Source: an uncultured Bacilli bacterium (GTDB taxonomy: Bacteria; Bacillota_I; Bacilli_A; RF39; UBA660). From it: a DNA stretch of 64,000 nt. The stretch is taken from NCBI GenBank assembly GCA_934153675.1, contig CAKPFG010000005.1:7580-71579 (forward strand), in the 5' to 3' direction. Positions within the stretch are counted from its first letter, which is position 1. Every line of letters begins with the position of its first letter. Positions 25,162 to 34,863 of the stretch are shown here, piece after piece. The translations under genes and the position numbers were made by a program. A model generated the notes under the pieces. The model was not told where the DNA came from, made no database searches, and saw nothing but the letters and a program-made list of their open reading frames with translations.

Positions 25162-25878
25162 TTAAAAGTTCATCATAGATCCTTCATTATCTACTAAATT
25201 ATCAACTTTTTTACTACTAGATTCAACAATATTTTGTTGTTGTAATGTGTAATTAGCTACTAATTGTGTCATTGCATCATTTAAATCTTTAACGCAAGAT
25301 GTAACTTTAGCTAAAGCAGTTCCCATATCAGAAAGATATTTATTAATTTGTGTTTTTTGTTCATCACCTAGGAATGCTGCTGTTGAATCCATATTTGAAT
25401 AAGCTTGTTCAGTCTTAGTATATACTTCTTTTACATAATCTTGTACAGCACTAGTAATTCTCTCAGCAGATGCTTTTCCTTCTTTTAATCCTAAATCCGT
25501 TGCATTAGTTAAATCAATCTTAGTTAAATCTAGTTGCAATTGGTCTTTAGAAAGCTCTGGAATTTGTAAAGATACAGGACTTTCATTAGCGCCACTACCT
25601 TCAATTATGTTGTTTTTTTGAAACTCAATCCAACTTTTTCCCAAATTACCAACATTTTGTACAAATATAAATGTGTTATCTTGTACATTATCATATAATT
25701 CTATTAATCTTTGGGCTAATTTATTTTCAAAACTTTGTTCATCAGCACCAACCCATTGAGTTCTTAAAACACCCTTCATACTATTCCAACCATTTTGCAT
25801 TGCTGATTTAACTTCACCACGACTATTAACCATTTTTTCAAGTAATTCTTGAATTTTTGATACATTATAACCTAACAT
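25162..25878 (-). CDS. WXG100-like T7SS substrate with C-terminal extension
   Basis: 238 aa. The first ~95 residues look like a WXG100 helical hairpin, with the turn as TQWVGADEQSF (W-x-G) near residue 40 and a flanking helix rich in Gln/Glu. Residues 115-225 form a second helical hairpin (ASAERITSAVQDYVKEVYTK), so the protein is about twice the usual ~100 residues. Codon use and composition are less AT-biased than its neighbours, consistent with high expression. Probable EssC-dependent secreted protein or structural component. Confidence 0.75.
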   Translation of the reverse strand: MLGYNVSKIQELLEKMVNSRGEVKSAMQNGWNSMKGVLRTQWVGADEQSFENKLAQRLIELYDNVQDNTFIFVQNVGNLGKSWIEFQKNNIIEGSGANESPVSLQIPELSKDQLQLDLTKIDLTNATDLGLKEGKASAERITSAVQDYVKEVYTKTEQAYSNMDSTAAFLGDEQKTQINKYLSDMGTALAKVTSCVKDLNDAMTQLVANYTLQQQNIVESSSKKVDNLVDNEGSMMNF

Positions 25879-25908
25879 AAACCATTCTCCCTTCTATAAT
25901 GTATAAAA

Positions 25909-26205
25909 CTAAGGCATAACATTATTGATACTATTTGTTATTACACTTGATTGTTTATTATAGCTTTTATACACACTATATAAAACATTATGATAATTAT
26001 TAAAGTTTGATTTTACATTATATAATTGATTAACTTCATTTTTCAAATCATTTGTTAAAAAAGATACATCATTATTTTTTTTTACATAATCATTCAATTT
26101 TTCGAAACTATTAATTACACTATTAATACTTGAATTTAATTTATCTATGTTAGCAGCATTCTTATTAAGCATTAATTTATAATCATCATTTAATATCCCT
26201 ATCAT
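25909..26205 (-). CDS. Small helical protein between essC and the WXG gene
   Basis: 98 aa, predicted helical hairpin without a WxG turn (NAANIDKLNSSINSVINSFE, LTNDLKNEVNQLYNVKSNF). Size and location between the EssC ATPase and WXG100 genes suggest a second small T7SS substrate or partner. No family assigned. Confidence 0.6.
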   Translation of the reverse strand: MIGILNDDYKLMLNKNAANIDKLNSSINSVINSFEKLNDYVKKNNDVSFLTNDLKNEVNQLYNVKSNFNNYHNVLYSVYKSYNKQSSVITNSINNVMP

Positions 26206-26267
26206 ATTATACCTCCACTATTCTTATAACATAAATATATTAAAAAAGCAATAAATACTAATTTTTT

Positions 26268-29200
26268 TTACATCTTATTTACAAATTTTATTAATTTTCC
26301 AGCACCATTTTTAATAATCCAGCCATATTCATCACTAATAGGTTTTGAATATGCCTTTTGATAATTATTAAGTTTTATAACAGACTGATCAGCAACACCT
26401 TGACCTATCCATATTCCATTAGAATTACTTACTAAATTCATATACCAAGATTCGAAAGCTAATTTTTTAAATTTAAAACTATTATCTATTAAAAGACATA
26501 CAAAATTGTCATTATTCTTTATTAAGTTTTCTAACTTATTTATTCTATCCTGTGATACTATATCTTTAAATTTTTCAACACCAATAATAAACAATGCCAA
26601 ATTAAACTTTGTATCTTTAATTTTAGTACTATAATAATTAATAATTGTATCGATAAATTCATCAAACTTTTCATTACAGTAATAATTAGCATACATTTTA
26701 TTTTCTAAAAAAGAATTTTCTAAATCAAGAACTATAGATACAGTATTATTAAGCAATTTAAACGCTTTTAATAAATTATTTAATACATTGAAACAACTTT
26801 CAAGTTCTACTGCACTTATTAAGGTTGTTTTATCACGTTTAAAATTATAAAAATATGTATCGATTTCCTCTTTTTTTATTCCAAGAGGAATATTTATTAA
26901 ACTAGTATCCTTATCTGATAACATATCATATGTAATTATATCTGGAACAACAGGAATAACTCTAGCTTTTTTATTAGATTGTGCTAATACTCTACCTGTA
27001 ATTTTTATAAAGTCAAATATATTGTCATCACATATTTTGGCAGTTTGAAATTCAAGTACTTTATCTCTTTTAAATAATCCTCTACCATCAAAATCAGCAG
27101 GATAAGTATTTCCGATACTACCCAAAATATCTATATAAGAATCACGATCATTCATATCTAAAACAAATTCATTAGGATAATTTTTTAAAAATCTACTCAT
27201 TAATCCTGATCTGCCACTTGTTGTAAGTAAGAAGGAAATTCCATATCTTCCACCCTCTCTAGATAACACTTGTAATATATCATCATAATTAGAATAAGAT
27301 TCTTTAAATGATTCTAAATTATTAATTACAACAATTATTCTAGGAACAGTTTGTCCACTATTTTGGCAATAATTGTTCCAATCACCATTATAATCTGCAA
27401 ATTTTCTTTTTCTATCTAATAACTCTTCATCTAACATTTTAAATAACTTATCTAATTTGTCTGACTCTGATGAAAAAACTACATCACCAACATGTGGAAT
27501 TTTAGAAAACACTCTAAATGATTCTGATCCAAAATCTATAATATAAAAATTTACTTTATCGCTTTTATAACAACCACACAATGAATAAATAAATACTCTA
27601 ATAAACATTTCTCGATTGCTGCCTGACATTCCATAAACTATTGTATTACAATCCTGATTTATCGGTATTGTAAGTATTTCTTGCTTTTGATTTGAAGGAT
27701 CATCAACCTCACCAATAATAGCTGTTAAATTCTCATTTTTGTAATTATATTTAGATATTAACTTTTTTAACATTATTTCCCCAGGCATAGCATCAAGCCA
27801 TAAATTTTGTGCTTTTAAACCTAATTTATTTGCTAAATTAGAAACATATTTTAATATATTAGAAAGTTCATCACCTAAATCAACTACTTTTTTAACAGGG
27901 GTTTTATTATCCATTGTTTTAATAATATTTCCAATATCATCAATAAATTGAACAGATCTGTCAAATTCTTTTGTTACTATTTCAGAAGGAATATAAGGAA
28001 CACCACAATAACCAGACTGCCCTAATACATATATTTCATTATTTCCAACCTGTAATATAAACCTACCAATATTTTTTATTGATGCCGCATCTGGCGTTTT
28101 TATAACTTCATTACTATCACTAGCGTCAGCAACCTTCAAGCAAACTCTAAATTTTGTATTAGACCAAATTTGATCATTAACAACTCCACTTGGTTTTTGT
28201 GTTGCCAATATTAAATGTACTCCTAAAGAACGACCAATACGAGCCGCTGATATTAAGTTATTCATAAAATCCGGTTGTTGTTGTTTTAACTCTGCAAACT
28301 CATCACATATAATAAATAAATGTGGCATGGCTTCTTTTAATTTACCTTCTCTAAAATATTTTTGATATTTGTAAATATCAATAGTGCTTTCCCCAAGTTC
28401 ATCTCTAGCTTCATTAAATTTAGCCTGACGTCTTGTAAGCTCTGATTGAATACTAACAAGAGTCCTATTCATCTCGTTTTTATCAAGATTAGTAATAGTG
28501 CCAGCTAAATGAGGTAATCTAAAATTATTCTTCTTATTTTCAAAGGCACCAGCTAAACCACCACCTTTATAATCTATTAATATAAAGGCAACTTCGTTTG
28601 GGCTATAATTTACAACCATAGATAAAATATATGTTATTATGAATTCTGATTTACCACTACCAGTAGTCCCTGCTATTAATCCATGTGGTCCTGAATATTT
28701 TTCATGTAAATCAAGATAAATAATGCTTTCTTGTTTATTTACTCCAAGTGGAGCTCTCAAACTTTTAGTTGGATCATTTAATTTCCAACGATTCATAATA
28801 TTTAAATGTTCAATCTTACCAACTTTATACATCTCTAAGAAACCTAATTTATCTGGTATATGTCCTTCTTGTTCATTTTCTATTTCAATAGGAATATTGG
28901 CAAGTCTATAAATACATTCTTCATAACTAATTTCATTTTCTAAATCAGCATTGAACTCAACTACACCTTCAAAATTTTCATTATCATAAAATTGTCCTTT
29001 ATTACCTGTTAACTCTATATAACTAGAACATTGATCAGGTAAATGGATCATTTTATTATCAAGAATAAACAAACTAAAGCCCAGATTTTTATCTGCTTCT
29101 AGAATATGTTTAATAAAATCTAAGTCCCTTATTTTCTTAAAACAATCAGTAATAATTAAATAAGTTTGATTAAAACTAGTAATCGGATTTTCACTATCTA

Positions 29201-30830
29201 CCTCAATATCATATCTAGCAGTAATTATCTTATCTAAATAATAACCAAGTTCCTTATGTTCATCATTGTTTTTAGCAAAAAATCTAATTTTTTTATCATC
29301 GGAAAATAAATGTGGTGCCATTTTTAAAAATTTCCATTGATATTCTTTTTCATCATCAGTAAATATTACAATTTTTAAATCATCATAACTATGAAAAGCT
29401 AGAATTTGAAGCAATAACCTTCGCATATATTCACCTATATTAGCTTCCTCACCAATAAGGCCACTAATATAATGCTCAATAAAAGAAAATTCATAAGGAA
29501 CATTTTCAAGTAATTTAGGTTCACTACCTAATGTTTCAACCATTTTTTTTAAATTATCCTCAATCATAGAAAAATGTTCTTCCGGATAATTAATATCAAT
29601 ACTCATAGGATAAGTCCCATTACCCAGATTAATTTTTAAATAGTCAGAATCTTTAATTCTTCTCTGCCATAAAGATATATCTTTTTTAGCTATCAAATTA
29701 ACTACCTTTGCTAAAGGTGGACAATTATTAATTAATATTTCCGTTTGTTCTTTTTTAGCAGCAATTATCTCTTGTCTTTTCAATTCTATATATGCACTAT
29801 ACTTTTCTTGCCTTTCACGTTCCTTTTTCTGTTTTTGTTTTTTTTCATACTTTCTAGTAATAGTAGGCCACAATAAAACACTAGCCATCATAGCAATTCC
29901 CATAATTAAAGATGGTAAAGCTCCCATAACAGTTTGATTTCCACTAATAATTCCACTAATAGAAATATAAAGAGTCATTAATGACATTAACGACATAGTA
30001 AGCATAGGACCCATAGTAAGTAAAAGAGGCATTCCCTGATCTTCTTGTTTTGCTGGAGGAGGATCTATTTGTAATTCTAATTTTTTAACAGTTTTAACAA
30101 ATCTAGGAATTTTATGAAAATATTCATTTTCATCATAAAGTGGATACTCACTATCTTCTTCTTTATCCTCATAAGAATTACTAAGTGGTGCCGATATTGA
30201 TTGAGCAACACCATTTACTATAATATTAGTATTATTAAGATTATTAATACACAAATAAGGTATATCAAAATTATGATTATCCTTTATAACTAAATACATC
30301 ATTTTTAATCCTAAAACAAATATAATATCCCCATTTTTTATTTCTTTGTACTTATTTATTCTAGCATTATTCACATATATAAAATCTTTAGTATTATTAT
30401 CAACAATAAAAACTTTATTATTAACACTTTTTATATAACAACACTTATCTTCAAGAAATTTATAATTAACAAAAGCATTGTTATTACTACCAATCAAAAT
30501 ACCTTGATTAATTCTAGATTTTATCTCATAATAATTATAATCAGTAATAATTTTAGAACAATAAATTAAAAAATTATAATCATCTACATCATTTCTAATT
30601 AAATAAAAATTATTTTCACTTAAATAAGTATAACTTTTCATAATACCATTTTCTATATAAAATACATTTTTATTACTAACTAACTTCCATTTTCCTGAAG
30701 AAGATTCTATAGATATCAAATTTCGTTCAATACCATTTTCATCAGTTTCAGTAATCCAATAACTACCATCTATTGCATCATTAAGTATTATATTTTGTAT
30801 TTTTTTATCTCTTATTACTGCAACCCTCAT
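26268..30830 (-). CDS. essC: Type VII secretion ATPase EssC
   Basis: 1520 aa. The N-terminal ~200 residues are beta-rich, consistent with the two FHA-like domains of EssC. Two membrane helices lie near 270-290 and 300-325 (LLLTMGPMLTMSLMSLMTLY; LPSLIMGIAMMASVLLWP). Three FtsK/SpoIIIE-type modules follow: an intact Walker A GTTGSGKSEFI (~720) with IICDEFAELKQQ as Walker B, a degenerate second P-loop (IVYGMSGSNREMF, ~1067) and a third without one (TLISAVELESCF, ~1337). It is the motor of T7b-type secretion, pulling WXG100 and LXG-type substrates across the membrane. Confidence 0.93.
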   Translation of the reverse strand: MRVAVIRDKKIQNIILNDAIDGSYWITETDENGIERNLISIESSSGKWKLVSNKNVFYIENGIMKSYTYLSENNFYLIRNDVDDYNFLIYCSKIITDYNYYEIKSRINQGILIGSNNNAFVNYKFLEDKCCYIKSVNNKVFIVDNNTKDFIYVNNARINKYKEIKNGDIIFVLGLKMMYLVIKDNHNFDIPYLCINNLNNTNIIVNGVAQSISAPLSNSYEDKEEDSEYPLYDENEYFHKIPRFVKTVKKLELQIDPPPAKQEDQGMPLLLTMGPMLTMSLMSLMTLYISISGIISGNQTVMGALPSLIMGIAMMASVLLWPTITRKYEKKQKQKKERERQEKYSAYIELKRQEIIAAKKEQTEILINNCPPLAKVVNLIAKKDISLWQRRIKDSDYLKINLGNGTYPMSIDINYPEEHFSMIEDNLKKMVETLGSEPKLLENVPYEFSFIEHYISGLIGEEANIGEYMRRLLLQILAFHSYDDLKIVIFTDDEKEYQWKFLKMAPHLFSDDKKIRFFAKNNDEHKELGYYLDKIITARYDIEVDSENPITSFNQTYLIITDCFKKIRDLDFIKHILEADKNLGFSLFILDNKMIHLPDQCSSYIELTGNKGQFYDNENFEGVVEFNADLENEISYEECIYRLANIPIEIENEQEGHIPDKLGFLEMYKVGKIEHLNIMNRWKLNDPTKSLRAPLGVNKQESIIYLDLHEKYSGPHGLIAGTTGSGKSEFIITYILSMVVNYSPNEVAFILIDYKGGGLAGAFENKKNNFRLPHLAGTITNLDKNEMNRTLVSIQSELTRRQAKFNEARDELGESTIDIYKYQKYFREGKLKEAMPHLFIICDEFAELKQQQPDFMNNLISAARIGRSLGVHLILATQKPSGVVNDQIWSNTKFRVCLKVADASDSNEVIKTPDAASIKNIGRFILQVGNNEIYVLGQSGYCGVPYIPSEIVTKEFDRSVQFIDDIGNIIKTMDNKTPVKKVVDLGDELSNILKYVSNLANKLGLKAQNLWLDAMPGEIMLKKLISKYNYKNENLTAIIGEVDDPSNQKQEILTIPINQDCNTIVYGMSGSNREMFIRVFIYSLCGCYKSDKVNFYIIDFGSESFRVFSKIPHVGDVVFSSESDKLDKLFKMLDEELLDRKRKFADYNGDWNNYCQNSGQTVPRIIVVINNLESFKESYSNYDDILQVLSREGGRYGISFLLTTSGRSGLMSRFLKNYPNEFVLDMNDRDSYIDILGSIGNTYPADFDGRGLFKRDKVLEFQTAKICDDNIFDFIKITGRVLAQSNKKARVIPVVPDIITYDMLSDKDTSLINIPLGIKKEEIDTYFYNFKRDKTTLISAVELESCFNVLNNLLKAFKLLNNTVSIVLDLENSFLENKMYANYYCNEKFDEFIDTIINYYSTKIKDTKFNLALFIIGVEKFKDIVSQDRINKLENLIKNNDNFVCLLIDNSFKFKKLAFESWYMNLVSNSNGIWIGQGVADQSVIKLNNYQKAYSKPISDEYGWIIKNGAGKLIKFVNKM

Positions 30831-30840
30831 AAATTCTCCT

Positions 30841-31095
30841 TTATATTAATACTAATTTAGTTCCATTTTTTATATTTGTATCTTTTACATATAAGTTATT
30901 ATCATATTCTATAGAAGTTTTTCTATCAATCATTCTCACTTCATCTATGGCCTTCGAATATACATTATCCGTTAAATCCTTTAAAGCTTCTAAGATAAAT
31001 TTTTTTACTGCACCTACTTTTTTGCCGTTAGGAATAAAAATATCAAATTCCATTTCCGCTGTTGGAATTATTACTGTAATTAAATATTTATTCAT
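30841..31095 (-). CDS. YukD/EsaB-like ubiquitin-fold protein
   Basis: 84 aa with a ubiquitin-like beta-grasp pattern (YLITVIIPTAEMEFDIFIPN, then KKVGAVKKFILEALKDL and a final NGTKLVLI strand), as in YukD/EsaB, a cytosolic component of Firmicutes type VII systems. Start ATG 31095 follows AGGAGTG; a longer reading from 31140 is unsupported. Ten bp upstream of essC, same operon. Confidence 0.75.
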   Translation of the reverse strand: MNKYLITVIIPTAEMEFDIFIPNGKKVGAVKKFILEALKDLTDNVYSKAIDEVRMIDRKTSIEYDNNLYVKDTNIKNGTKLVLI

Positions 31096-31166
31096 AATTA
31101 GAATCACTCCTATTTTTATCATTATAACATAATAACACAAAAAAAATAAATAAAATATATTATTTT

Positions 31167-31619
31167 TTATAAATCATTTTCATTATCATATTTGATTTTA
31201 GAAAATTCTAGCAAAGTCAAATACTCTTTATATGATAGTTTTTTTATAACTTTTAAATAAAAATTATCTTTAATTTTAATAAATTTAAATTTATTTAAAT
31301 CATCAAAAATAAAAGGATCATCTACTTTATACAAAAAATTAGTATTTATTTTTTTTATTTTAACAGCAACTGTTTCCAAATCAAAATAATTATAGTAATC
31401 ATTTTCTTTTTTAATTTTAAAAACGTATCCATAATATTTATCTACATAAACATTAATATTATAATATCCTTTAATATCAATGTGATAGAAACATTCCAAT
31501 TTTTTTAATAACTTTTTTATATTACTTTCTAAGCTATTTACATTCTTAAAATCAAGTCTAAAAATATTAAACTTATTAAGATAAACAATATAATTATCAT
31601 CAATAACTTCTATTTTCAA
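31167..31619 (-). CDS. Hypothetical protein at the head of the T7SS locus
   Basis: 150 aa, Lys/Asn/Tyr-rich, mixed alpha/beta (KIEVIDDNYIVYLNKFNIFR, SNIKKLLKKLECFYHIDIKG), ending in a helix (KLSYKEYLTLLEFSKIKYD). No signal peptide or membrane helix. Not recognised. It lies between engB and the YukD-like gene, so it may belong to either group; EssB was considered but there is no membrane segment or pseudokinase signature. Confidence 0.5.
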   Translation of the reverse strand: MKIEVIDDNYIVYLNKFNIFRLDFKNVNSLESNIKKLLKKLECFYHIDIKGYYNINVYVDKYYGYVFKIKKENDYYNYFDLETVAVKIKKINTNFLYKVDDPFIFDDLNKFKFIKIKDNFYLKVIKKLSYKEYLTLLEFSKIKYDNENDL

Positions 31620-31661
31620 GCTATCACCTATTTTATATTATGTAAAAAAAAAGATTATGTA

Positions 31662-32243
31662 CTACATAGTCCTTTCAATCTTTTCATATATTTCTTTTTT
31701 ACCTTGTTTTGTTACATTAGAAAACATAACAAAATCATCCCCAACTACCAAGTCTAAATCAGAAAGAAGAATATTTCGTTGTTTTTGATGAAGAGTTATT
31801 CCCACTTTATCAGATTTAGTTCCAACGATTGTTACGGGTATTCTATAGTGTTTTAAATAATTATACATCATAAGATCATCATTCGTGGGCTTATGGCGAA
31901 AATCTACAAGCATAAACACCTGTTTTAAATTAGGTCTATTTTGAATGTAGTCTTCCATCATCAAACCAAATTTTTTTTGCTTTTTTTTACTTAGCATTGC
32001 AAAGCCATAACCAGGAGCATCTACAAGATAAAATAAATCATTAACTAAATAAAAATTTATAGTTTGAGTTTTACCCGGTGTTGCAGACGTTCTAGCATAA
32101 TTTTTTCTATTTATTAATGTATTTATAAAACTACTTTTGCCAACATTTGATCTACCAACAAGTAAATATTCTGGTTTTTCATCCGTTGGATATTGACTTC
32201 TTCTTACTGCGCTTATTACCATATTGACACTACTAATACGCAT
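31662..32243 (-). CDS. engB: Ribosome biogenesis GTPase YsxC/EngB
   Basis: 193 aa. G1 GRSNVGKSSF (~30-39), G2 region TSATPGKTQT, G3 DAPGYG (~76) and G4 GTKSDK (~142) are all present. YsxC is an essential GTPase that helps late 50S subunit assembly. ATG 32243 begins MRISSVNMVISAVRRSQYP, matching the usual N-terminus. Head of the minus-strand run leading to the T7SS genes; 42-bp gap to the next gene. Confidence 0.95.
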   Translation of the reverse strand: MRISSVNMVISAVRRSQYPTDEKPEYLLVGRSNVGKSSFINTLINRKNYARTSATPGKTQTINFYLVNDLFYLVDAPGYGFAMLSKKKQKKFGLMMEDYIQNRPNLKQVFMLVDFRHKPTNDDLMMYNYLKHYRIPVTIVGTKSDKVGITLHQKQRNILLSDLDLVVGDDFVMFSNVTKQGKKEIYEKIERTM

Positions 32244-32277
32244 AAAATCACCTCAAAACAAGCTAATTATACCATTT

Positions 32278-32796
32278 TTAAGCATGACATGTCAAAGCTT
32301 TTAAAATAAACTTAAATATAACAATCACATAATAAATTAATATTATAAGATTTCCAAATACAATACAAGGATAAATATTTCCTAGAATAAAAATATGAAT
32401 ATTTTTTAAATAATAAGTCATAAAAAGAGAAAACAAAATAAAGGGCAATAATAATATATAAAATAAAATACTTAATTTTCTTAGAATATTTTTATATATG
32501 CTAATATTTATTAAAATCAAAAATATAATACTATTTAAAAAATAAAAATACATATTATGATTAAATCTATTAAATATTTTTATATTAAACAAATTAGTAT
32601 TATAATAATAAATAATTAAAAACACTAATAAAAAGTTAATTATTATTATAAAAAAATATAATAATTTATTATTTGCATTCAAAATACATAAAAATAACAA
32701 AATTAAAGAAGCGCATATTATATAAATGAATATTTTATAATTAAAAATATCAAATAATAAATTAATTAATGTATTAACATTATAATTTAGATACAC
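32278..32796 (-). CDS. Small polytopic membrane protein
   Basis: 172 aa, about five predicted membrane helices (FIYIICASLILLFLCIL; LLYFFIIIINFLLVFLIIYY; YFLNSIIFLILINIS; LSILFYILLLPFILFSLFM; IVFGNLIILIYYVIVIFKFI). No conserved motif recognised. It overlaps the end of gpmI by 10 bp, implying coupling, but nothing in the sequence points to a function. Confidence 0.6.
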   Translation of the reverse strand: MYLNYNVNTLINLLFDIFNYKIFIYIICASLILLFLCILNANNKLLYFFIIIINFLLVFLIIYYYNTNLFNIKIFNRFNHNMYFYFLNSIIFLILINISIYKNILRKLSILFYILLLPFILFSLFMTYYLKNIHIFILGNIYPCIVFGNLIILIYYVIVIFKFILKALTCHA

Positions 32797-34289
32797 TTAG
32801 CTATTATATTTCCTGTCATTTCTTTTGGTATTTTAATATTCATTATACTAAGTATAGTAGGTGCTATATCACCCAATTTTCCATCTTTTAAGCAATAATT
32901 TTTATCCGTTAATATAAATGGAACTAAACTAGTTGAATGGCTTGTAATAATATTGTTATCATCATCAAGCATATAATCACAATTACCATGATCTGCAATT
33001 ATTACCATATCCATATCTATTTCCTGACACTTTTTGAAAAGCTTTCCAATACATTCATCTACTACTTCAACTGCTTTTACAGCAGCATCAAAAACACCAG
33101 TATGACCAACCATATCTCCATTTGCAAAATTAAGTACAACAAAATCATAATTTTCAAGTTCATCTAATAATTTTTCAGTAACCTCATAAGCACTCATTTC
33201 TGGTTTTAAATCATAAGTAGCAACCTTAGGTGAAGGAATTAAAATACGTTTACAATTCTTTAAATCTTTTTCAACACCTCCATCAAAAAAATAAGTAACA
33301 TGTGCATATTTTTCCGTTTCTGCAATTCTTAATTGTCTTATACCATTTAAAGATAAATACTCACCCAATGTGTTATCTAATTTTTGATGCGAAAAAGCGT
33401 TTTTACATATAACAGAAGCAGCAACAGGCATCATTGTTACTAATTTCAAATTCAAAATCATATTTCTCTTAAAACCAGTAAATTGAGAATTAGTTAAAGC
33501 TGTAAATAACTCACGCAATCTATCAGGTCTAAAATTAAATGTGATTATACCATCATTATCTTTAACCATACCATTACTATTTATAATACAAGGCAATATA
33601 AATTCATCAGTAATACCTTTTTCATAATTAGACTCTATAGCCTTTTTAAAATTAGAAAATTTTTCCCCAACTCCATTTACAATTGCGTCATAAGCCTTTT
33701 TGACTCTATCCCAATTATCATCACGATCCATAGCATAATATCTACCTGATATTGTAGCTATAGATCCAATTTGTTCTTTTTTTATTTTTTCTTCTAATTT
33801 TTTTATATAAGAAGAAGAAGAATTAGGTAGGGTATCTCTACCATCTGTAAACAAATGATAATAAACATTCTTTACATTATTTATTTTACACATATCAATA
33901 ATTCCCATTAAATGGTCAATGTGAGAATGTATTCCGCCATCACTAATAAGTCCCATTATATGTAATGAAGAATTATTTTTTTTAACATGATTTATTACTT
34001 CTAATATATTATCATTTTTATATAATTCTTTTGATATAATACTATTGGTAATAAGTTGTAAAGGTTGATAAACAATTCGTCCTGCCCCTATATTCATATG
34101 ACCTACTTCGCTATTTCCCATTTGCCCTTCTGGTAAACCAACTAAAGTAGAACTAGCCTCTAGCTTTGAATGGGGATAATTTTTCATTAAATAATCTAAA
34201 TTAGGATGACTGGCATTATTAAATGCATTGCCATGATCATTATCTCTAAGTCCAACACCATCCATAATTGTCAACAAAATCTTTTTCAT
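32787..34289 (-). CDS. gpmI: 2,3-bisphosphoglycerate-independent phosphoglycerate mutase
   Basis: 500 aa. Interconverts 3- and 2-phosphoglycerate in glycolysis using two Mn ions. Metal/phospho-serine motifs are intact: ILLTIMDGVGLRDNDHGNAF at the start, GQMGNSEVGHMNIGAGR with the nucleophile Ser (~62), FTDGRDT, IADHGNCDYM and HSTSLVPF. Start ATG 34289 (MKKILLTIMDG) is chosen over 34352 because the added residues have no homology-like character. The gene is separated from pgk, tpiA and the other glycolytic genes by about 20 kb. Confidence 0.95.
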   Translation of the reverse strand: MKKILLTIMDGVGLRDNDHGNAFNNASHPNLDYLMKNYPHSKLEASSTLVGLPEGQMGNSEVGHMNIGAGRIVYQPLQLITNSIISKELYKNDNILEVINHVKKNNSSLHIMGLISDGGIHSHIDHLMGIIDMCKINNVKNVYYHLFTDGRDTLPNSSSSYIKKLEEKIKKEQIGSIATISGRYYAMDRDDNWDRVKKAYDAIVNGVGEKFSNFKKAIESNYEKGITDEFILPCIINSNGMVKDNDGIITFNFRPDRLRELFTALTNSQFTGFKRNMILNLKLVTMMPVAASVICKNAFSHQKLDNTLGEYLSLNGIRQLRIAETEKYAHVTYFFDGGVEKDLKNCKRILIPSPKVATYDLKPEMSAYEVTEKLLDELENYDFVVLNFANGDMVGHTGVFDAAVKAVEVVDECIGKLFKKCQEIDMDMVIIADHGNCDYMLDDDNNIITSHSTSLVPFILTDKNYCLKDGKLGDIAPTILSIMNIKIPKEMTGNIIAKCI

Positions 34290-34344
34290 ATCATCACTCT
34301 TTTCAAAAGTATTATAACACTTTTCATAACAAAAAAAAAGATTA

Positions 34345-34716
34345 CTAATCAATAGAAATCTCTTTTTTTATAGTTTCTTCTTTAAGTGGCGCAGTTAACT
34401 TAAGTGTACCATTTACAAATTCAGCTTTAATATTTTCTTCATCTATATCGCCTAAATAAAATGATCTTTTATATTTTCCAACTCTTCTTTCACGACGAAT
34501 ATATTTTTTATTCTCATCTTCACTATCATTTTCAATAGTTTTTTCTGCTGAAACAGTAATAGTTCCCTTATGGCATTCAATTTTAATATCTTCTTTATTA
34601 AAACCTGGAATATCCATTTCTAAGTGATATACATTATCCTTCTCATATATATCACAGCTCATTTCTTTTTCTCTATCAAAATCTAACATACTATCATAAA
34701 AAATACGTGGTAACAT
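34345..34716 (-). CDS. Small heat-shock protein (Hsp20/alpha-crystallin)
   Basis: 123 aa. Alpha-crystallin domain at about 20-115: YHLEMDIPGFNKEDIKIECH, then GTITVSAEK, SFYLGDIDEENIKAEFVNG and the conserved GTLKLTAP near the C-terminus. ATP-independent holdase that protects unfolded proteins. It has its own promoter, whose -35 is buried in a CIRCE operator, so heat/HrcA control is strongly indicated. Confidence 0.95.
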   Translation of the reverse strand: MLPRIFYDSMLDFDREKEMSCDIYEKDNVYHLEMDIPGFNKEDIKIECHKGTITVSAEKTIENDSEDENKKYIRRERRVGKYKRSFYLGDIDEENIKAEFVNGTLKLTAPLKEETIKKEISID

Positions 34717-34782
34717 ATAATCATCCCTTTCTTTATTGGTAACCCAATATTATTATGAACCAAATTTTATATTTTAGTACAT

Positions 34783-34805
34783 ATTGTAATTATCTCAATT
34801 ACAAT
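34783..34805. repeat. Perfect 9-bp inverted repeat at the hsp20 transcription start
   Basis: ATTGTAATT (34783-34791) and AATTACAAT (34797-34805) are separated by 5 bp and span the predicted +1 region of the hsp20 transcript. It could be a second operator or a 5' UTR hairpin (thermosensor or stabiliser). Confidence 0.55.
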
Positions 34806-34808
34806 CAT

Positions 34809-34837
34809 ATAATACCACATTTTTTAGCACTTGTCAA
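34809..34837 (-). promoter_or_regulatory. Promoter of hsp20
   Basis: On the minus strand TTGACA (34837-34832) and TATTAT (34814-34809) are 17 bp apart. The -35 lies inside the CIRCE operator. Confidence 0.85.
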
Positions 34838-34850
34838 GTATGAGTGCTAT
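34824..34850. promoter_or_regulatory. CIRCE operator (HrcA site)
   Basis: TTAGCACTT, 9 bp, GAGTGCTAT: 16 of 18 arm positions match the CIRCE consensus TTAGCACTC-N9-GAGTGCTAA. It overlaps the -35 of the hsp20 promoter, the classic arrangement for repression by HrcA. HrcA itself is not in this window. Confidence 0.92.
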
Positions 34851-34863
34851 TTTTTTCTATTTT

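Noticed and set aside
31167..31619. EssB/YukC component of the T7SS
   Set aside because: No membrane helix and no pseudokinase-like segment; too short (150 aa).
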